Source: Spirochaetales bacterium
Lineage (GTDB): Bacteria > Spirochaetota > Spirochaetia > Sphaerochaetales > Sphaerochaetaceae
Assembly: GCA_022771185.1 (NCBI GenBank)
Contig: JALFCJ010000083.1
Coordinates: 1-8,437, forward strand
Reading direction: 5' to 3'
DNA: 8,437 nucleotides
Part shown: one piece after another, positions 6,624 through 8,437 of the stretch
Numbering within the stretch: the stretch's first letter is position 1
Layout of the letters: each line of letters opens with the position of its first letter
Translations under genes and position numbers: made by a program
The notes under the pieces: model-generated
The model's database searches: none
What the model was told of the DNA's origin: nothing
What the model saw: the letters and a program-made list of their open reading frames with translations, nothing else

Positions 6624-7736
6624 TTACTTAACCTGGAAACGTGTGACGTCGTCTGTAGCTGCGCCAGATGCTGCGAGAGCGTTCATGACTTCCTGTACAT
6701 AAGTCTTGATGTTAGCTGTTGCATCTGCGAAGTCATAATCGATGACGTTAGATGGGTCGAGACCGAATTCGTAAGCGATTTCAGGCTGCTCTGCATTGTC
6801 GAGGACGAGGAACTGATAAGAACCGTTCTCTTTTGCAATGTTTACACAGTCTGGAGAAAGTGCGAACTCAATCCAAAGCTTTGCAGCATTAGGATGCTTA
6901 GCTCCTCTGAAGATAGCTGTAGCACCGATTTCGCATGTTGTTCCGCTTGATGGGATGACCATACCGATATTGTCGTAACCATTGTCGACGATCTGATAGA
7001 TTACATCATGGAGGAATCCGAGACCGATGACACACTCACCTGTTCCAACGTTCTTAGATGGACCGGAACCAGACTTTGTGTAGACCTGGATGTTCTTGTC
7101 GAGGTCGACGAGATACTGGATACCTGCATCATGGCCATACTTCTGGATGACTGTGTTGATGATGAGTTTTGCTGTTCCAGCTGTGTTGTAGTTACTTGTC
7201 CAGATGAGTCCCTTGTACTGAGGGTCTGTCAAATCTGCGAAATCCTGTGGGATATCGATTCCGAGACGAGCAACTTCATCCTTGTTGTACATGATTCCGA
7301 GGATACCTGTGTAGATACCGAACCATCTGTTTTCGCTGTCCTTGTAAACACTCTTTGTGATGTGCTTTGCGTTTTCAGCTTCATATGGCTCTAAGAAACC
7401 TTCTGCAGCGAGGACGTTATATGGGTCTGTTGTGCCGCCGAACCAAACGTCAGCAGATGGGTTGCCATTCTCTTCTTCAATCTTTGCCTGGACTTCACCT
7501 GTGCTGAGTCTCTGATAGCTTGTCTTGATTCCATACATTTCCTGGAACTTTTCACAAGCAGCAGCAAGATATTCTTCTTCACAAGAACCGTATACAACAA
7601 GTTCACCTTCTGCCTTTGCAGCTTTTACGAGTTCACTGTCGCCTTCATTGGCTACAGCAGTTTCCTGAGCTCCCTGAGCGAAGGAAGCAGAGATCACAAG
7701 TGCAAGTACTAATAGAATTGCTGTTAGTTTTTTCAT
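6624..7736 (-). CDS. ABC transporter periplasmic substrate-binding protein, AfuA/FbpA-like
   Basis: The 370-residue product is a secreted solute receptor. A signal peptide (MKKLTAILLVLALVISASFA, 1-20) precedes AQGAQE; there is no lipobox cysteine, so it is probably a soluble periplasmic protein cleaved by signal peptidase I. The mature part is a two-lobed family 1-type binding protein: ELVVYGS (45-51), ADVWFGGTTDPYNVLAAEGFL (95-115), GIYTGILGIMYNK (140-152), YTKSGSGPSKNVGTGEC (219-235), GLGFLHD (238-244) and GTTCEIGATAIFRGAKHP (265-282). The ATG at 7736 has AAGGGAGA in front; an in-frame ATG ten codons earlier would spoil the signal peptide. Iron ligands of FbpA (His, Glu, paired Tyr) are not evident, while WFGGT-D, FLHD and EIG resemble AfuA-type hexose-phosphate receptors as I recall them. 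Substrate is thus more likely an organic phosphate than Fe3+, but unproven. Confidence 0.93.
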   Translation of the reverse strand: MKKLTAILLVLALVISASFAQGAQETAVANEGDSELVKAAKAEGELVVYGSCEEEYLAAACEKFQEMYGIKTSYQRLSTGEVQAKIEEENGNPSADVWFGGTTDPYNVLAAEGFLEPYEAENAKHITKSVYKDSENRWFGIYTGILGIMYNKDEVARLGIDIPQDFADLTDPQYKGLIWTSNYNTAGTAKLIINTVIQKYGHDAGIQYLVDLDKNIQVYTKSGSGPSKNVGTGECVIGLGFLHDVIYQIVDNGYDNIGMVIPSSGTTCEIGATAIFRGAKHPNAAKLWIEFALSPDCVNIAKENGSYQFLVLDNAEQPEIAYEFGLDPSNVIDYDFADATANIKTYVQEVMNALAASGAATDDVTRFQVK

Positions 7737-7783
7737 TTTGTCTCCCTTTTGACAGATTATCTTCAACTAACCTGTACAGAGAG

Positions 7784-7812
7784 ATTATCAGACTGTTTTA
7801 CCGGTAAAGCAA
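7784..7812 (-). promoter_or_regulatory. Candidate promoter of the ABC importer operon
   Basis: On the - strand a TTGCTT (-35, 7807-7812) and GATAAT (-10, 7784-7789) are separated by exactly 17 bases. The -10 differs from consensus at one base; the -35 keeps only the TTG. Transcription would begin near 7777, giving a leader of about 40 bases. The weak -35 fits a promoter that needs activation or is regulated. Confidence 0.5.
7797..7808. promoter_or_regulatory. Perfect 12-bp palindrome, candidate operator
   Basis: TTTACCGGTAAA is a perfect inverted repeat lying between the proposed -35 and -10 of the importer operon and overlapping the inner edge of the -35. A dimeric repressor bound here would block RNA polymerase. 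No regulator gene is adjacent, so the binding protein is unknown. Confidence 0.4.
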
Positions 7813-7832
7813 CAAAAGTTTTTATTAAGTGC

Positions 7833-7864
7833 AAAAAAAAATGACCCGGAAATCAAACCGGGCC
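7833..7864 (-). terminator. Rho-independent terminator after the 56-residue protein gene
   Basis: On the - strand GGCCCGG (7858-7864) pairs with CCGGGTC (7843-7849), with one G-U pair, around an 8-base loop. One A follows and then nine T's (7833-7841). This is a textbook terminator, 21 bases past the stop of the small gene and just upstream of the importer promoter, so the two units are transcribed separately. Confidence 0.88.
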
Positions 7865-7885
7865 CTACCATAGCTGGAAAAAGAA

Positions 7886-8056
7886 TCACATAAGATCCTT
7901 TGGCTTACGAGCTGTATTGCCTGTCTTTTCACAGTATGCGACGTGGCGGAGCTTGCCGTTCTCGAAGACACTCTTCATCTTGATGACACCACCCCACTTG
8001 CTGAGAAGAACCTTAGAACCTTCACGATGAGCGTTCTTTGATACATTACCTGCCAT
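7886..8056 (-). CDS. Small basic protein of unknown function, 56 residues
   Basis: ATG at 8056 to TGA at 7886-7888 encodes 56 residues beginning MAGNVSKNAHREGSKVLLSK, then WGGVIKMKSVF, ENGKLRHVAYCEKTG and ending NTARKPKDLM. I do not recognise the family. It has nine Lys and three Arg against four acidic residues (net about +8), no signal peptide, no membrane segment and a single Cys, so it is not a zinc ribbon. It is probably a cytoplasmic nucleic-acid- or ribosome-associated protein, which is inference from charge only. It is certainly a real gene: a GGAGG sits nine bases before the ATG, a near-consensus promoter lies about 40 bases further upstream, and a strong terminator follows. Every Lys codon is AAG, and GGT/CGT are favoured for Gly/Arg, as in highly expressed genes. 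It is transcribed alone. Confidence 0.85.
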   Translation of the reverse strand: MAGNVSKNAHREGSKVLLSKWGGVIKMKSVFENGKLRHVAYCEKTGNTARKPKDLM

Positions 8057-8095
8057 ATCTATATTCCTCCGACATGAATTTCGACTTACCGAGTC

Positions 8096-8124
8096 ATATT
8101 ACCGACATTGCATCAATTTGTCAA
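8096..8124 (-). promoter_or_regulatory. Near-consensus sigma-70 promoter of the small basic protein gene
   Basis: On the - strand TTGACA (-35, 8119-8124) and TAATAT (-10, 8096-8101) are separated by 17 bases: a perfect -35 and a 5/6 -10 at ideal spacing. Transcription would start near 8089, giving a leader of about 32 bases that holds the GGAGG ribosome-binding site. This is the strongest promoter in the window. Confidence 0.85.
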
Positions 8125-8232
8125 ACATACCTCAGTCCTTGAAACTTTATCATAAGAGGGGGGCTCTGTTAACCCTTTTTCTCGTCCAAAGAGGGATATA
8201 GATGATATTTTTAACTTTTTTTTCATAACTAC

Positions 8233-8262
8233 TTGTCAAAGAAGTGTGAATTCCGTTATAGT
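8233..8262 (+). promoter_or_regulatory. Candidate promoter of the rightmost gene
   Basis: TTGTCA (-35, 8233-8238) and TATAGT (-10, 8257-8262) are separated by 18 bases, each with one mismatch to the sigma-70 consensus, and are preceded by an A/T-rich stretch. Transcription would start near 8269, leaving a leader of about 120 bases before the ATG at 8389, unusually long compared with the other units here. Confidence 0.55.
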
Positions 8263-8275
8263 CTCATCTGTCGGA

Positions 8276-8359
8276 GCTAGATGATAGTTTCAACATGCCG
8301 CCTTAGCATTTTGCCGCTAATGACTTCTATTTACAATCCAAGATTTTATATCAACTAGC
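8276..8359 (+). promoter_or_regulatory. Leader RNA able to form a long-range stem with an inner hairpin
   Basis: GCTAGATGATA (8276-8286) can pair with TATCAACTAGC (8349-8359): ten base pairs interrupted by a single A-A mismatch, enclosing 62 bases. Within it TTAGC (8303-8307) can pair with GCTAA (8316-8320) around an 8-base loop. The structure would occupy most of the 5' leader and end about 20 bases before the AGGAGG. It could be a regulatory leader, or an inverted repeat acting at the DNA level. I match it to no known riboswitch class. Confidence 0.3.
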
Positions 8360-8388
8360 CTGTTATATCCGTGCCATCAGGAGGTGTC

Positions 8389-8437
8389 ATGACACTGTTT
8401 ATCAGAGACGGATATTGGCATATGGATGCCATTGATA
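8389..8437 (+). CDS. N-terminal fragment of an unidentified gene, cut by the window edge
   Basis: ATG at 8389 opens a frame reading MTLFIRDGYWHMDAID to the end of the window. An ideal AGGAGGT ribosome-binding site (8379-8385) and a plausible upstream promoter support it as a genuine start. The pattern short strand, Arg-Asp-Gly-Tyr-Trp, then a second strand recalls the N-terminal DNA-binding region of some tyrosine recombinases (M.LF.R...W...), but 16 residues are too few to assign a family and this is only a guess. The start codon lies in a 10-bp palindrome, TGTCATGACA (8385-8394). Confidence 0.55.
   Translation, partial: MTLFIRDGYWHMDAID

Larger units (their letters stand above)
8057..8388. 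other. Divergent intergenic region, 332 bases without a gene
   Basis: From left to right it holds the RBS and promoter of the small basic protein gene (- strand), an AT-rich central part with a G6 run (8157-8163 area) and T tracts near 8176-8222, a + strand promoter, and about 120 bases of leader with the RBS of the rightmost gene. I see no tRNA, rRNA, CRISPR repeats or insertion-sequence ends. The T tracts just before the + strand promoter could act as an UP element or a bent region. Confidence 0.6.

Noticed and set aside
7737..7766. Ten extra N-terminal residues on the binding protein (ATG at 7766)
   Set aside because: They would place a charged stretch with a Cys before an otherwise perfect signal peptide, and the start would lie almost at the predicted transcription start; ATG 7736 has AAGGGAGA.
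7754..7789. Two copies of AGATTATC, 28 bases apart, as a Fur-type iron box
   Set aside because: The copies are directly repeated with wide spacing and do not form the 7-1-7 inverted repeat; one simply contains the proposed -10.
8155..8181. G-rich run followed by CCCTTTTT as a terminator
   Set aside because: The stem would consume the T tract, contains a wobble pair and has no gene upstream on the + strand to terminate.
8359..8381. CCTG/CAGG pairing that would hide the RBS of the rightmost gene
   Set aside because: It is only four base pairs around a 15-base loop, too weak to call a translational switch.
1..8437. CRISPR arrays, tRNA or rRNA genes and insertion-sequence ends
   Set aside because: No regularly spaced repeats, cloverleaf-like segments or transposase coding were seen anywhere in the window.

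Overview
The window looks like chromosomal DNA of a host-associated or anaerobic bacterium, most plausibly a spirochaete of the Sphaerochaeta/Treponema type. The main clues are the secreted binding protein, whose N-terminus has a short hydrophobic signal followed by an AQGAQE-type junction common in spirochaetal periplasmic binding proteins, the AT-leaning composition, and the strong GGAGG ribosome-binding sites. This placement is inference; there is no rRNA or other marker gene here.

Left end (1-1426, + strand): the last 40 codons of an unidentified gene end at 125. Immediately after it lies a MATE-family drug/Na+ antiporter that has lost its N-terminus. MATE homology can be read in frame from 137, but a stop at 134-136 closes the frame and the first ATG is at 221, so the first helix is missing and the gene is probably defective.

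Middle (1379-3708, - strand): three genes read leftwards: a short histidine-phosphatase-fold protein whose RHG catalytic motif is gone, an MFS_1-like transporter, and the nuclease SfsA. The transporter and sfsA overlap by 11 bases, and sfsA converges on and overlaps the MATE gene by 48 bases.

Centre (3720-7812, - strand): a complete three-gene ABC importer operon, in the order periplasmic binding protein, fused two-domain permease, ATPase. It has a plausible promoter with a 12-bp perfect palindrome, a terminator-like hairpin between the binding protein and permease genes (the usual way to make excess binding protein), a one-base gap between permease and ATPase genes, and a UUCG-capped terminator after the ATPase. 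By default this family is labelled iron(III) transport, but the FbpA iron ligands are not apparent in the binding protein and the sequence looks closer to AfuA-like sugar-phosphate binding proteins.

Right end (7833-8437): a 56-residue, very basic, unidentified protein is encoded on the - strand as a self-contained unit: near-consensus sigma-70 promoter (TTGACA, 17 bp, TAATAT), strong RBS, and its own terminator. Upstream of it and divergent is a + strand promoter, then about 120 bases of leader that can form a long-range stem, and then the first 16 codons of a gene cut off by the window edge. The tiny basic protein and the leader are the least explained parts of the window.
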